DNA of 64,000 nt from assembly GCF_008087085.1 (NCBI RefSeq), contig NZ_VIYJ01000010.1:169303-233302 (forward strand), in the 5' to 3' direction. Under the pieces are notes generated by a model. The model did no database searches. It was not told the DNA's origin and was given only the letters and a program-made list of their open reading frames with translations. Shown here piece after piece: positions 26,608 to 35,612 of this stretch (within the stretch, counting starts at the first letter, position 1; every line of letters starts with the position of its first letter). Position numbers and translations under genes: made by a program. This DNA comes from Nocardioides rubriscoriae. Lineage in GTDB: Bacteria; Actinomycetota; Actinomycetes; Propionibacteriales; Nocardioidaceae.

Positions 26608-27893
26608 GCCAGACCGCGCCCGCGCCGGCGCAGGCCGCCCCCGCGCCCGCCGTACCCGCTCCGGCGGCCGCGGCCCGCCCGGGCGCCACCCCGGCCGCGA
26701 GTCCCTTCTCCGAGGACGTCCCGCGGCTCCTCAACCGGTGGCAGGCCCTCGCGGTGGCGGCCTGCCTGGTGTTCGGCGTCGTCGCCGCGATCCTCCAGGT
26801 GCTGTCGTGGCAGGCCGCCGGCCGGGCCGCCGACAACACCGAGCAGGTCGTGCGGGTCCAGCAGGTCCAGTCGTTGCTGCTGCGAGCCGACGCGATCGCG
26901 ACCAACTCCTACCTCTCCGACGGGCTCGAGCCGGCCGACGCCCGCGCCGAGTACGACGCCGCGATCGACGACGTCCTGCGGTTGATCACCGACGCCGCCG
27001 AGGCCCAGCCCGCCGACCGTGCGGTGCTCGCCGACCTCAACGCGACCGTGTCGACCTACACCAACGCCGTCTCGCAGGCCCGTGACTACAACCGGCAGCA
27101 GCTGCCGATCGGCATCGCCTACCTCAACGACGCGGGCACCACCCTGCGTGAGCAGGCCCAGCCGATCGTCAAGGCGCTCGTCGACGCCAACACGACCCGC
27201 GCCGAGGACGAGATGCACGCCCAGCACCCGTTCTGGCTGCTCGCGCTCGGCGTCCTGGCCCTGGTGGTCCTGTTCTGGGTCAACCGGCAGGTGGCGCGTC
27301 GCTTCAAGCGCCGCTTCAACGTCGGGCTGGTGGTCGCGGCGGTCGTCGTCGCGCTCGTGACGCTGGTGAGCGCGGGCCACGCGGTGCTCAAGAACGACGA
27401 CGACGACGCGACCCGCGACGGCGCCTACCGCACCGCCGTCGACGAGGCCACCGCCCGCACGGCCGCCAACAACGCGAAGGCCTACGAGAGCCTCGGCCTG
27501 GTCAACCGCGGAGCGGGTGCCACCGTCTGGGAGCCGGACTTCGCCGACCAGTCCGAGATCGTCACCGACAACGCGAGTGTGCGGACCGCCGCGCTGTGGG
27601 CCGACTACCTCGACCTCCACCAGCAGATCCGTGACCGCGACGACCAGGGCGACTGGGCCGGCGCCGTCGAGCTCGCGACCGCCCGGGGTGAGGGGTCGGC
27701 GACCGCCGCGCTCGACGCCGTCGACGGCAACGCCCGCGCGGTCGTCGAGGCCGCCGGCACCGACGCCGCCGACGGGTTCCGCCAGGGCGGTGGCCTGTCG
27801 GTCGCCCTCGCCGTGCTCACCCTGCTCGCGGCCCTCGTCGCCGCGGCTGCAGCGTCCCGGGGCATCGACCAGCGACGCAAGGAGTACGCATGA
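26604..27893 (+). CDS. glnX: GlnX-like transmembrane signal relay protein
   Basis: 429 residues. Pro/Ala-rich cytoplasmic N terminus, then four predicted helices (about 45-70, 208-228, 242-262, 398-420) that enclose two external helical domains of about 135 residues each. The short loop between helices 2 and 3 is basic (RQVARRFKRRFN). In Corynebacterium and Mycobacterium GlnX links the amino-acid-binding lipoprotein GlnH to kinase PknG; here the same three genes occur together. Overlaps the AAA+ gene and glnH by four bases each. Confidence 0.8.
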   Translation: MSQTAPAPAQAAPAPAVPAPAAAARPGATPAASPFSEDVPRLLNRWQALAVAACLVFGVVAAILQVLSWQAAGRAADNTEQVVRVQQVQSLLLRADAIATNSYLSDGLEPADARAEYDAAIDDVLRLITDAAEAQPADRAVLADLNATVSTYTNAVSQARDYNRQQLPIGIAYLNDAGTTLREQAQPIVKALVDANTTRAEDEMHAQHPFWLLALGVLALVVLFWVNRQVARRFKRRFNVGLVVAAVVVALVTLVSAGHAVLKNDDDDATRDGAYRTAVDEATARTAANNAKAYESLGLVNRGAGATVWEPDFADQSEIVTDNASVRTAALWADYLDLHQQIRDRDDQGDWAGAVELATARGEGSATAALDAVDGNARAVVEAAGTDAADGFRQGGGLSVALAVLTLLAALVAAAAASRGIDQRRKEYA

Positions 27894-28822
27894 AGCGCCT
27901 GCTCGCGGCCACGGCCGCCGTGCTGGTCCTCGCCGGCTGCGGGGGCTACGACGCCACCGTCGTCCCGCCGCCGAGCCAGACGCCGGCACCGGCCGCCCCG
28001 GTCACCACCAAGCCGTGCACCAACGACGGCACCGAGGTGCGCTCCTACGACCCCGCCGAGGGCAGCCGCGACGGCGCCGACGTGCAGCGCATCCGCGAGC
28101 GCGGGCGGCTCGTCGCCGGGGTCGCGGCCGACACCCTGCTGCTCGGTGCCCGCAACCCCGACACCGGCGACCTCGAGGGCTTCGACATCGACATGGCCAA
28201 CGCGATCGCCGCCGAGATCTTCGGCACCGCCGAGGGCCACGTCGAGTTCAAGGTGATCACCGCCGCCGACCGCATCAAGTTCCTGCAGAACGGGACGATC
28301 GACGTCGTCGCGCGCAACATGACGGTCAACTGCGCCCGCTGGCAGCTGATCGCGTTCTCGCAGGTCTACTTCGACGCCGGCCAGAAGGTCCTCGTCGGCA
28401 AGGGCTCCGGCATCACCTCGATCGAGGACCTCGCCGGCAAGCGCATCTGCGCCCCCACGGGCACCACGAGCATCGACAACATCCAGAAGATTGCCCCCGA
28501 CGCGATCCCCGTCGAGGCTGGCGACAACTCCGCGTGCATGATCAAGTTCCAGAACGGCGAGGCCGACGGCGTCAGCACCGACGACACCGTGCTCGCCGGC
28601 CTGGCCGCCCAGGACCCCTACGCCGTCGTGCTCGACACCGCCCCGCTGACCCGCGAGCCCTACGGCATCGGCGTCAACAAGGACAACGTCTCCCTGGTGC
28701 GGCTCATCAACGGGGTGCTCGAGGACATGCGCCGCGACGGCCGCTGGCAGCAGTACTACGACGCGACCCTGCGCCCCTTCCTCGGCAAGGGCCAGCAGCC
28801 CGCGCCGCTCTACGGCCGATGA
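27890..28822 (+). CDS. glnH: GlnH-like amino-acid-binding lipoprotein
   Basis: 310 residues. Signal peptide with lipobox LAGC (Cys17), then a periplasmic-type solute-binding fold of the Glu/Gln/polar amino acid family (GFDIDMANAIAAEIFG, FLQNGTIDVVARNMTVN, FQNGEADGVSTDDTVL). There is no ABC permease or ATPase next to it. This fits a sensory role as in the GlnH-GlnX-PknG pathway, where Asp/Glu level is sensed. Four-base overlap with glnX. Confidence 0.88.
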   Translation: MKRLLAATAAVLVLAGCGGYDATVVPPPSQTPAPAAPVTTKPCTNDGTEVRSYDPAEGSRDGADVQRIRERGRLVAGVAADTLLLGARNPDTGDLEGFDIDMANAIAAEIFGTAEGHVEFKVITAADRIKFLQNGTIDVVARNMTVNCARWQLIAFSQVYFDAGQKVLVGKGSGITSIEDLAGKRICAPTGTTSIDNIQKIAPDAIPVEAGDNSACMIKFQNGEADGVSTDDTVLAGLAAQDPYAVVLDTAPLTREPYGIGVNKDNVSLVRLINGVLEDMRRDGRWQQYYDATLRPFLGKGQQPAPLYGR

Positions 28823-28829
28823 CCGCTCG

Positions 28830-29954
28830 ATGATGGTCGATGCCCCCTCCACCGCCCCGGCCCCACCCGGCCCGCTCGGCAGCGCCCCCGATCCGGCCGC
28901 GCTCCAGGCCTACCTGGGCGGCCTCGAGGCCTGGGTGCGCGGCCGGCGTACCGAGCTCGACGACCTCGACGCCTCGGCGCTCGCCGCGGGCCGCGGGGCC
29001 GAGGTCGGCTCCGACATGGCGCTGGCCCTGTCGCTGTGGAAGGCCGTCTCCGACCGCTACGCCGAGATGTGGGCGACCTGGGACGGCGGCCGGGTGCTCG
29101 AGGCCGAGCGCCAGCAGGTCACCGCGCTCGTGTGGGCCCGGCTCGACGGGGTCGGGGTCTCGGTGCCCGAGGCGTGCCGCCTCTCCGACGCCCTGGCCAG
29201 CCAGCTGCGCACCCGGCTCTCACTGACCCCCGGCGCCGACGCGGCCGCCGGTCGCATCAAGGACCTGCGCGCCCAGCTCGAGCGCATCCGCGACCAGGTC
29301 GGCCTCGAGCCCGCCGTGGGCCGCGACACCGCCGTCGACCGGCTCGCCGCGCTGATGGCCCGGGTCGACGAGGCCGCCGAGCGCGCGGGCCGCGGCGCCG
29401 ACGTCGGCGGCGTGCTGCCCGTGATCGAGCAGGACGCGGCGATCTTCGAGCGCGACCTCATCGTCGGCAACCAGAAGCGGCGCGACGCGCGCGGCCTGCT
29501 CGAGGCCGTGCGCCGCGAGCGCGCCGCCCTCGAGGCTCGTGAGGCCGAGCTCACGACCCTGGTCGCCGACTGCGTCGCCACCGTGCAGCCCGCGCCGCGC
29601 TACGCCGTGCCCGACGTCGACGCGCTCGGCCCCGTGCCCAACACCCTCGAGGCCCTCATCGCCTACCGCGACCGGCTCGGCCGCGTCACCCAGGCCTTCG
29701 ACGTCGTGCGCACCGCGTACGCCGCCGCGCTGACCGAGCACACCGACCTGCGGGCGCTGCTCGACGGCTACGTCGCCAAGGCCCGCGCCACCGGCGTCGC
29801 CGACCAGCCCGACGTCGCGGCCGCCGAGCGCCAGGCCCGCGACGTGCTCGACCGCAGGCCGGCCCCGATGGCCCTCGCCCGCCAGCTCGTCACGACCTAC
29901 CAGACCTGGGTCGACACCCAGGCCGCCACCGACAGGCCCGGAGGCCCCGCATGA
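28830..29954 (+). CDS. Coiled-coil protein between glnH and pknG
   Basis: 374 residues, almost wholly alpha-helical with heptad-like stretches (ARRERAALEAREAEL-type sequences around 225-245). No signal, membrane segment or enzyme motif, and only two cysteines. Not recognised as a named family. It starts 7 bases after glnH and overlaps pknG by four bases (ATGA), so stoichiometric co-production with PknG is likely. A scaffold or adaptor role is inference only. Confidence 0.8.
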   Translation: MMVDAPSTAPAPPGPLGSAPDPAALQAYLGGLEAWVRGRRTELDDLDASALAAGRGAEVGSDMALALSLWKAVSDRYAEMWATWDGGRVLEAERQQVTALVWARLDGVGVSVPEACRLSDALASQLRTRLSLTPGADAAAGRIKDLRAQLERIRDQVGLEPAVGRDTAVDRLAALMARVDEAAERAGRGADVGGVLPVIEQDAAIFERDLIVGNQKRRDARGLLEAVRRERAALEAREAELTTLVADCVATVQPAPRYAVPDVDALGPVPNTLEALIAYRDRLGRVTQAFDVVRTAYAAALTEHTDLRALLDGYVAKARATGVADQPDVAAAERQARDVLDRRPAPMALARQLVTTYQTWVDTQAATDRPGGPA

Positions 29955-32335
29955 CCTGCACCCAGCCGGGCTGCACCGGCACCATCACCGACGGCTACTG
30001 CGACGTGTGCGGCATGGCGCCCGCGCCGACCTCGTCCCCGGGGAGCCCACTGGCCGCAGCCCCCGTCGCCGCCGCCGACGGCAGCGCATGCACCCAGCCC
30101 GGGTGCACCGGCCACCTCGCCGACGGCTACTGCGATACCTGCGGCATGGCCGGGGTCGTGGCGTCCGCGCCGGCCTCGAGCCCCGGCCCCGTGGCCGGCG
30201 ACGCCGTGTCGACCGCGATCTCGACCGGCTCGACGGCCACCTCGTCGGCCCGGGTGGGGTCCGCGCGCTTCGGCTCGGCCCGCGTCGGCGGCGACTCGCG
30301 GACCACGACGCGCCAGCGCAGCGGCTCGCAGCGGCTGCGCGCCGCGCGCATCGGCGCCGGCCTGACGTCGGTGCCGCCCGCCCCGCAGATCGACCCCAGC
30401 ACCGCGATCCGCCCCGACCCGCAGGTGCCCGAGGACAAGCGCACCTGCTCCAAGTGCGGCAACGCCATCGGTCGCAGCCGCGACGGGCGACCCGGTCGTA
30501 CCGAGGGGTTCTGCCCGCAGTGCGGCCAGGAGTTCTCGTTCACCCCCAAGCTGCAGCCCGGCGACCTGGTCGGCGGGCAGTACGAGGTCGTCGGCGCGCT
30601 CGCCCACGGCGGCCTCGGCTGGATCTACCTGGCCCGCGACCGCAACGTCTCCAACCGCTGGGTCGTCCTCAAGGGCCTGCTCAACTCCGGCGACCCCGAC
30701 GCGCTGGCCGCCGCGATCGCCGAGCAGCAGTTCCTGGCCCAGGTCGAGCACCCGCTGATCGTCGAGATCTACAACTTCGTGACCCACGAGGGCGCCGGCT
30801 ACATCGTCATGGAGTACGTCGGCGGCACCTCGCTCAAGCAGATGCTCAAGGAGCGGATGCGGGCCAACGGGGGCGTCTACGACCCGCTGCCGGTCGACCA
30901 GGCGCTCGCGTTCGTGCTCGAGATCCTCCCGGCCTTCCAGTACCTCCACGACCTCGGACTGGTCTACTGCGACTTCAAGCCCGACAACATGATCCAGGTC
31001 GGCGACGCCCTCAAGCTCATCGACCTCGGCGGTGTGCGCCGCATCGACGACCAGGAGTCGGCGATCTACGGCACGGTCGGCTACCAGGCCCCCGAGGTCG
31101 CCCAGGTCGGTCCGAGCGTGGCCTCCGACCTCTACACGATCGGGCGCACCCTGGTCGTGCTGTGCATGGAGTTCCGCGGCTACCAGGGCACCTACCTTCA
31201 CACCCTGCCGCCGCCGGAGTCGACGCCGCTGTTCCACGACAACGACTCGCTGTACTGGCTGATCGCCAAGTGCTGCGCCCCCGACCCGGCCGACCGCTTC
31301 GCGTCGGCCGACGAGCTGCGCACCCAGCTGCTCGGCGTGCTGCGCGAGACCGTCGCGCGGCGTACGTCGGGCACGACGCTGACCTCGGCGGCCTCGGTGC
31401 TGTTCGAGACCCCGACCACCTCGCGCGGGGTGCTCGAGTGGTCGCAGCTGCCGGGACTGCGCGCCGACACCACCGACCCCCAGCACGGGTGGCTGGCCGG
31501 CATCGGCGCCACCGACCCGGCCGAGCGGCTGGCGGCCCTGACCCACGAGGCGCCCGAGCAGTCCCCCGAGGTGCGCCTCGCACGGGCGCGCGCCGCGCTC
31601 GAGCTCGGCGACCCCGCGCAGGCCCACGAGGTGGCTGCCGAGATGCTGGCCGCCGACCCGTGGGAGTGGCGGGCGCTGTGGGTCGACGGCCTGGCCGCGA
31701 TGCTCCAGCGCGACTGGGACACCGCCAAGGCGTCGTTCAACGCCGTCTACCAGCAGGTCCCCGGAGAGCTTGCCCCCAAGCTGGCGCTCGCCGTGGCCTG
31801 CGAGAAGGGCGGCCTGCCCGCGGTCGCCGAGGGGCTCTACCTGACGTGCGCCGCCACCGACGCGGCGTACGTCGCCCCGGCGGCGTTCGGCGTGGCCCGC
31901 GTGCGCGCCGAGCGCGGCGACGCGGTCGGCGCCGTCGCCGCGCTCGACCTGGTGCCCAAGTCGAGCCGCGGCTACCCCGAGAGCCGCCAGCTGCGCGCCG
32001 AGGTGCTGCTGGGCTCGGCGCGGGGTGCAGGCGGCGGCGACCTGGAGGTGCTCGACCAGGCGATGCGCTCGATCGAGTCGGCGTCGATGGACCCCGCCAC
32101 CCAGGGCCGCTACACCGTGCGGATCCTGGAGCACGCGCTCGCGGTCGTCACCGCCGCCGGTGCGCAGCCCGGGCCCGGCACGACCATCGGCTCCACCGTC
32201 GAGGCCACCGAGGCCGGCCTGCGCGCCGGCATCGAGCGCGCCTACCGGCTGCTCGCCCGCGACGCCTCCGACCTGACCGAGCGCATCGAGCTGGTCAACC
32301 GCGCCAACGCCGCCCGCGCCTGGAGCCTCACGTGA
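29951..32335 (+). CDS. pknG: Serine/threonine protein kinase PknG
   Basis: 794 residues. Two N-terminal zinc-ribbon-like modules (Cys3, 8, 17, 20 and Cys47, 52, 61, 64; each GCTG...DGYCDxCGM), then the rubredoxin-like module of PknG (Cys166, 169, 188, 191). The kinase domain spans about 208-470, with ATP-binding Lys241 (VVLKG), catalytic loop YCDFKPDN (Asp341) and DLGG (Asp359). Tetratricopeptide-type helices fill the C-terminal 300 residues. Soluble kinase; in relatives it controls 2-oxoglutarate dehydrogenase through the FHA protein OdhI/GarA. The extra double zinc-ribbon head is unusual. Confidence 0.95.
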   Translation: MTCTQPGCTGTITDGYCDVCGMAPAPTSSPGSPLAAAPVAAADGSACTQPGCTGHLADGYCDTCGMAGVVASAPASSPGPVAGDAVSTAISTGSTATSSARVGSARFGSARVGGDSRTTTRQRSGSQRLRAARIGAGLTSVPPAPQIDPSTAIRPDPQVPEDKRTCSKCGNAIGRSRDGRPGRTEGFCPQCGQEFSFTPKLQPGDLVGGQYEVVGALAHGGLGWIYLARDRNVSNRWVVLKGLLNSGDPDALAAAIAEQQFLAQVEHPLIVEIYNFVTHEGAGYIVMEYVGGTSLKQMLKERMRANGGVYDPLPVDQALAFVLEILPAFQYLHDLGLVYCDFKPDNMIQVGDALKLIDLGGVRRIDDQESAIYGTVGYQAPEVAQVGPSVASDLYTIGRTLVVLCMEFRGYQGTYLHTLPPPESTPLFHDNDSLYWLIAKCCAPDPADRFASADELRTQLLGVLRETVARRTSGTTLTSAASVLFETPTTSRGVLEWSQLPGLRADTTDPQHGWLAGIGATDPAERLAALTHEAPEQSPEVRLARARAALELGDPAQAHEVAAEMLAADPWEWRALWVDGLAAMLQRDWDTAKASFNAVYQQVPGELAPKLALAVACEKGGLPAVAEGLYLTCAATDAAYVAPAAFGVARVRAERGDAVGAVAALDLVPKSSRGYPESRQLRAEVLLGSARGAGGGDLEVLDQAMRSIESASMDPATQGRYTVRILEHALAVVTAAGAQPGPGTTIGSTVEATEAGLRAGIERAYRLLARDASDLTERIELVNRANAARAWSLT

Positions 32336-32354
32336 GACGACCGGGCCACACGTG

Positions 32355-32391
32355 GGTCGAGGAGGTTGCGCCAGCAACCGTCACGAGACCA
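32355..32391 (+). repeat. Interspersed hairpin repeat, copy 3 (inside the signalling cluster)
   Basis: GGTCGAGGAGG to CGAGACCA with inner stem GGTTGC/GCAACC around GCCA, a third covarying stem version. Lies in the 82-base gap between pknG and the phosphatase gene. Confidence 0.85.
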
Positions 32392-32417
32392 CCCCACCGC
32401 AACCGAGACGAGAACCC

Positions 32418-33551
32418 GTGAACTGCCCCCACTGTGCTGAGCCGCTCGCCGACGGCGCCGCGTTCTGCGAGGCCTGCGGCAAGCCGGTCGCCGCTGCTCC
32501 CGCGGCGGCCCCGGCGCCGGTCGACGTCTCGCAGGAGGCGTCGCCGTTCGAGATGACCGCGGCGACCCGCGCTCCGGGCACCCGGGCCGCCGCGGTCGGG
32601 GGCGGACCCCGGCCGTGCCTGCAGTGCGGTGCGGTGGTGGGCCCCGACGGCTACTGCGAGTCGTGCGGCACCAAGCAGCCCAGCGAGCGCGACCACTTCC
32701 GCGAGCAGCCGGTGCCGTGGGTGGCCGGGGTCTGCGACCGCGGCATCCGCCACACGCGCAACGAGGACGCGATGGCGTTGCACGCCACCGGGCAGGGCGG
32801 CGGGCAGGGCGGCGGCCGGGCCGTGCTCGTCGTGCTCGACGGCGTCTCCAACACCGACGACTCCCACCTGGCCTCGCTGGCCGGGTCCAAGGCGGCCCGC
32901 GACGTGCTGCTGACGCCGCTGCCGGCCGGGATGGGCACCGACGAGAGCCGCAACGCGGCCGTCGCAAGGGTCTTCGGGGAGTCGGTGCAGGCCGCGCAGG
33001 CCGCGATCGTGGCGCTCACGCCCGCGGGGTCGACCAAGCCGCCGTCGGCGACGTACGTCGTGGCGGTGCTCGAGGACTCCCCGGCCGGACGACGTCTCCA
33101 CGTCGCCAACATCGGCGACTCGCGCGCCTACTGGCTGCCCGACGGCCAGCCCGGCGTCCAGCTGTCGGTCGACGACTCGGTCGCCCAGGCCCAGATCGCG
33201 GCCGGCATGGACCGCAAGGCCGCCGAGGAGGGCCCGCAGGGCCATGCGATCACCCGGTGGCTCGGCATCGACGCCCCCGACCTGGTGCCGCACCTGACCG
33301 AGACCGTGCTGACCGGCCCGGGGTGGGTGCTCGTCTGCTCCGACGGGCTCTGGAACTACGCCTCCGACCCGGCCCGCCTCGTCGAGCAGGTCGCCGCCGC
33401 CGCGACGACGGACCCGATGGCCCTGGCGGTGGCCCTGGTGGGGTTCGCCAACGGCTGCGGGGGCATGGACAACATCACCGTCGCGCTCGCGCGCGTCGAG
33501 CAGGAAGCCGCACACACCGAGGCCACGACCGAGGGAGACACCCATGGCTGA
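32418..33551 (+). CDS. PP2C-family protein phosphatase with N-terminal zinc ribbons
   Basis: 377 residues. Two zinc-ribbon modules (CPHC...CEAC at Cys3, 6, 17, 20 and CLQC...CESC at about 70-90) precede a PP2C domain: RHTRNEDAM, VLDGVSNTDDS, VANIGDSRAYW, VLVCSDGLWNY and GGMDNITVAL supply the Asp metal ligands. Mn/Mg-dependent phosphatase expected to reverse PknG phosphorylation. The GTG start at 32418 puts the first zinc ribbon at the N terminus; the longer frame would include the upstream hairpin repeat. Eight-base overlap with the vWA gene. Confidence 0.92.
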   Translation: MNCPHCAEPLADGAAFCEACGKPVAAAPAAAPAPVDVSQEASPFEMTAATRAPGTRAAAVGGGPRPCLQCGAVVGPDGYCESCGTKQPSERDHFREQPVPWVAGVCDRGIRHTRNEDAMALHATGQGGGQGGGRAVLVVLDGVSNTDDSHLASLAGSKAARDVLLTPLPAGMGTDESRNAAVARVFGESVQAAQAAIVALTPAGSTKPPSATYVVAVLEDSPAGRRLHVANIGDSRAYWLPDGQPGVQLSVDDSVAQAQIAAGMDRKAAEEGPQGHAITRWLGIDAPDLVPHLTETVLTGPGWVLVCSDGLWNYASDPARLVEQVAAAATTDPMALAVALVGFANGCGGMDNITVALARVEQEAAHTEATTEGDTHG

Positions 33552-34824
33552 GTTCACCGCGACCGTCTACCAGAACGAGTTCCTGCCCGACGGCGGCACC
33601 GACGTCAACGCGATCGTCACCGTCACCTGCACCGGCGCCGGGTCGGTCACCTCCGGCTCCGGCAGCGCCACGGCCGGCGAGGTCATCATCGTCGACACCT
33701 CCGGGTCGATGGGCCCGGCGACCATGGCCGCCGCCCGCCAGGCCGCGATGACCGCGGTCGGCGAGATCGTCGACGGGGTCTGGTTCGCCGTCGTCGCCGG
33801 CTCCGACCGGGCGATGCTCGCCTACCCGCAGGTCTCCGCCGGCCCCGGCATGGTGCAGGCCAACGACGAGACCCGCGCAGAGGCGCAGCGGGCCATCGAC
33901 CGCTTCGCCGGCAGCGGCGGCACCGCGATGAGCACCTGGCTCGACCTGGCCGGCCAGCTGTTCGGCTCCATCGAGGGCCTCACCCAGCGCCACGCGATCC
34001 TGCTCACCGACGGCGAGAACCGCGAGGACGCGGGCAAGCTCGACGCCGCGATCCAGCGCGCCACCGGCTACTTCCAGTGCGACTGCCGCGGCGCCGGCAC
34101 CGACTGGCAGGTCGAGGAGCTGCGCCGCATCTCCACCGCGTTGCTCGGCACCGTCGACATCATCCCGTCGCCCGACCAGATGGTCGCTGCGTTCCAGCAG
34201 ATGATGCAGGCCTCCATGGCCTGCGGCGTCGCCGACGCCCAGCTGCGGGTGTGGGCGCCGCAGGGCGCACAGGTCCTGTTCGTGCGCCAGGTCGCCCCCA
34301 CCGTCGAGGACCTCACCGCCCGGCGTACGGCGGTCAACCCGCTCACCGGCTCCTACCCGACGGGCGCGTGGTCCGACGAGTCGCGCGACTACCACGTGGC
34401 CGTGCGCGTCGCGGCCAAGGCGATCGGCCAGGAGCAGCTCGCGGCGCGGGTCCAGGTCGCGATCGGCGACGACGTCCTGACGCAGGCGCTGGTCAAGGCG
34501 ACCTGGTCGGGCGACTCCGAGCTGACCGCCAAGATCGACCAGCAGGTCGCCCACTACACGGGCCAGACCGAGCTGGCCGCGATGATCCAGGAGGGCCTGG
34601 CCGCCAAGGCCGCCGGCGACGAAGCCACCGCGACGACCAAGCTGGGCCGCGCGGTCCAGCTCGCCGCCGCGACCGGCAACGACGAGGCCACCTCCAAGCT
34701 GCGCAAGGTCGTCGACGTCGAGAACGAGGCCGAGGGCACCGTCAAGCTCAAGCGCACCGTCGACAAGGCCGACGAGATGGCCCTCGACACCGCCTCGACC
34801 AAGACCACGAGGATCAAGAAGTGA
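33544..34824 (+). CDS. von Willebrand factor A (vWA) domain protein
   Basis: 426 residues, cytoplasmic. The vWA domain has a complete metal-ion adhesion site: DTSGSMG at 51-57, Thr in GSGGTAMST and Asp in LLTDGENRED. A beta-rich middle part follows (about 235-330), then a helical tail ending with several Thr residues (DTASTKTTRIKK). vWA-PP2C-kinase groupings recur in Ter-type stress systems (TerY triads). It overlaps the phosphatase gene by 8 bases and the FHA gene by four. Confidence 0.9.
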   Translation: MAEFTATVYQNEFLPDGGTDVNAIVTVTCTGAGSVTSGSGSATAGEVIIVDTSGSMGPATMAAARQAAMTAVGEIVDGVWFAVVAGSDRAMLAYPQVSAGPGMVQANDETRAEAQRAIDRFAGSGGTAMSTWLDLAGQLFGSIEGLTQRHAILLTDGENREDAGKLDAAIQRATGYFQCDCRGAGTDWQVEELRRISTALLGTVDIIPSPDQMVAAFQQMMQASMACGVADAQLRVWAPQGAQVLFVRQVAPTVEDLTARRTAVNPLTGSYPTGAWSDESRDYHVAVRVAAKAIGQEQLAARVQVAIGDDVLTQALVKATWSGDSELTAKIDQQVAHYTGQTELAAMIQEGLAAKAAGDEATATTKLGRAVQLAAATGNDEATSKLRKVVDVENEAEGTVKLKRTVDKADEMALDTASTKTTRIKK

Positions 34825-35561
34825 CCCAGAAGTGCCCGGCGGGCCACGACTCGACCTCCACCGACTACTGCGACACCTGCGGCATCGCCATGGGTGCGGC
34901 GCCCGCGCCGAGCCCCGACGACACCGGCACGCTGCCGACCACCGAGGCCATCTCGGTCTCCGACACGTGCCCGAGCTGCGGCACCACCAACCCCGCCAAC
35001 GCGCTGTTCTGCGAGAACTGCGGCTACGACTTCACCACCGGCGCCCTGCCCCGCGCCGCCGACCCGGCCCCCGCGGCGCCGAGCGCGCTCGACCTGCCGG
35101 TCGAGCCGGTCCAGCCGGCCGCGCCGCCCGTGCCGGTCAACCCGTCGCCGCCGCCGGCGGCCAGCTGGGTGGCCGAGATCTGGATCGACCCCGACTGGTA
35201 CGCCGACCAGCAGAGCACCGACCCGCTGCCCTCCCCGGGGCTGCCCACGGTGACGCCGCTGCGGCACAGCTCGATCCTCATCGGGCGCGCCTCGCGCAGC
35301 CGGGGCATCCACCCCGACCTCGACCTCGGCACCGACACCGGCATCAGCCGCCGCCACGCCCAGCTCACCACCGACGGCACCCGCTGGTTCGTCGAGGACC
35401 TCGGGTCCTCCAACGGCACTTACGTCGGCGGCGCGCTCGGCGAGCTGCCCAAGACCCCGGTCCCCCCGGGCCAGAAGGTCGAGGTGCGCCCCGACGAGCG
35501 CGTCTACGTCGGTGCCTGGACCCGCATCGTCCTGCGCAAGGCCGAGCCGGGAGAAGTCTGA
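34821..35561 (+). CDS. FHA domain protein with N-terminal zinc ribbons
   Basis: 246 residues. Two zinc-ribbon modules (CPAGH...CDTCG, then CPSCG...CENCG), a Pro/Ala-rich linker, then a C-terminal FHA domain (about 150-240) with the phosphothreonine-binding signatures SILIGRAS, GISRRHAQL and DLGSSNGTYVGG. It should read phosphothreonine marks laid by PknG. The ETTS acceptor motif of OdhI/GarA is not present, so it is not simply that protein. GTG start overlaps the vWA stop (GTGA). Last gene of the cluster. Confidence 0.92.
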   Translation: MTQKCPAGHDSTSTDYCDTCGIAMGAAPAPSPDDTGTLPTTEAISVSDTCPSCGTTNPANALFCENCGYDFTTGALPRAADPAPAAPSALDLPVEPVQPAAPPVPVNPSPPPAASWVAEIWIDPDWYADQQSTDPLPSPGLPTVTPLRHSSILIGRASRSRGIHPDLDLGTDTGISRRHAQLTTDGTRWFVEDLGSSNGTYVGGALGELPKTPVPPGQKVEVRPDERVYVGAWTRIVLRKAEPGEV

Positions 35562-35612
35562 CGTCCACGGTGATCGAGCCGGGCGAGCGCTAGCGAGCTC
35601 GTGTCGAGATCC

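Noticed and set aside
29897..32377. 826-codon ORF antisense to pknG
   Set aside because: Low-complexity translation opposite a clearly recognisable kinase.
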